From Holophaga sp. (GTDB lineage Bacteria > Acidobacteriota > Holophagae > Holophagales > Holophagaceae), in the NCBI GenBank assembly GCA_031292735.1, contig JARLGP010000186.1:1-5222 (forward strand): a stretch of DNA of 5,222 bases. The letters are read 5' to 3'. Made by a program: the position numbers and the translations under genes. The notes under the pieces were generated by a model. That model was not told the DNA's origin. It was given only the letters and a program-made list of their open reading frames with translations, and made no database searches. Positions 4,791 through 5,222 of the stretch are shown piece by piece. The number at the start of each line of letters is the position of its first letter. Position 1 is the first letter of the stretch.

Positions 4791-5222
4791 GCCCGCTCAC
4801 CTGGAAGGTCCCGCCACAGCTGGCCCTGGGCCGGCTGTCCCGGCTGGAGCTGCGCCAGGAGGATCCCGCCCAGCCGCCCCCGCCCCGGCCCGGGGAGGAC
4901 CGGCTGGGGCCGCTGGCGGTGCGCGCCGTGGAGCCGCTGGCCGACGGGCGCGGCTGGAGCCTCACCGTGCAGCCCCTGGCGCCCGGAACCTTCCTGGTGC
5001 CGCCGGTGGATCTGGGCGACGGCCGGCTGACCCCTGCCCTGCCGCTCAACGTGCCGCGCACCGTGCCCTTCGGCGCCGCCTGGATGGGGGTGGGCGGCGG
5101 CGACCTGGACCGGCTGCCCCCGGTGCCCTTCCCCTGGTCCTGGACCCTGCCGCCGCTGCTGCTGCTGGCCGCCCTGGCCTGGCTCCTGGCCCGGCGCCAC
5201 CTGGGCGCCGCCCCGGCCCGCC
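4787..5222 (+). CDS. Membrane protein with N-terminal beta-rich domain and one transmembrane helix (3' partial)
   Basis: The frame is open from GTG at 4787 to the window end (145 codons plus one base). The GTGA overlap with the DUF58 stop suggests coupled translation. I do not recognise the family firmly. Residues about 10-95 look like one beta-sandwich: alternating strands, then GWSLTVQPLAPGTFLVPPVDLGDG (57-79 region) and LPLNVPRTV. This is the pattern of BatD-type domains, where a 'G.F.IPP' strand precedes a 'pl.l.V' strand. A Pro/Trp-rich stretch (110-122) leads to a hydrophobic helix, about 120-135, ending in ARRH, so the C-terminus should be cytoplasmic. The Pro-Trp-helix-Arg arrangement also recalls DUF4381 proteins, which are common beside DUF58 genes. 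There is no N-terminal signal peptide, so how the beta domain would cross the membrane is unclear. The in-frame GTG at 4766 is an alternative start and does not add one. Neither start has a strong ribosome site. I expect a component of the DUF58 envelope module. Confidence 0.7.
   Translation, partial: MSPLTWKVPPQLALGRLSRLELRQEDPAQPPPPRPGEDRLGPLAVRAVEPLADGRGWSLTVQPLAPGTFLVPPVDLGDGRLTPALPLNVPRTVPFGAAWMGVGGGDLDRLPPVPFPWSWTLPPLLLLAALAWLLARRHLGAAPAR

Noticed and set aside
4163..5200. 345-codon open frame on the minus strand opposite DUF58 and the membrane protein
   Set aside because: Low-complexity Gly/Arg/Gln/Pro composition and no recognisable domain, whereas the plus strand has the DUF58 motifs and a coupled downstream frame.

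Overview
The window is GC-rich bacterial DNA, densely coded, with strong G/C preference at third codon positions. It holds seven protein genes, two of them cut by the window edges. I see no rRNA, tRNA, CRISPR array or insertion sequence. Two proteins carry export signals, and one product is an iron-sulfur protein of a type common in anaerobes with NAD(P)-linked hydrogenases. This suggests a Gram-negative organism with anaerobic or fermentative metabolism. The lineage cannot be fixed from this sequence; an acidobacterium of the Holophaga/Geothrix kind is a guess from general resemblance only.

Left part (1-1103). The end of a NuoE-type [2Fe-2S] thioredoxin-fold subunit is followed by a GC-rich spacer full of short hairpins. 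A clear sigma70-type promoter (TTGACA, 18 bp, TATGCT) then leads through an AT-rich leader to a small exported protein carrying QVVAG. This is the signature of cystatins, the papain-protease inhibitors known mainly from eukaryotes, and it is the most unusual gene here. A hairpin in the short gap after it may end both this gene and the convergent lysR.

Middle (1104-3353). A divergent lysR-lysA pair encodes the LysR activator and diaminopimelate decarboxylase, the last enzyme of lysine synthesis. Both proteins look strikingly like the Escherichia coli pair, and the arrangement is the classic one. The 93-bp space between them is locally AT-rich, contains an inverted repeat reaching the lysR start codon, and must hold both promoters.

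Right part (3354-5222). A second good promoter (TCGACA, 18 bp, TATAGT) starts an apparent operon. It encodes an exported NlpC/P60 cysteine peptidase with a TTG start, then a soluble DUF58 protein 16 bp later, then a membrane protein whose start overlaps the DUF58 stop by 4 bp and which runs off the window. DUF58 genes usually sit with MoxR ATPases, transglutaminase-like proteins and Bat-type membrane proteins. Here an NlpC/P60 peptidase occupies the place of the papain-fold partner, which suggests an envelope-maintenance module. The cystatin-like inhibitor and the NlpC/P60 enzyme are in separate transcription units, so any link between them is speculation.
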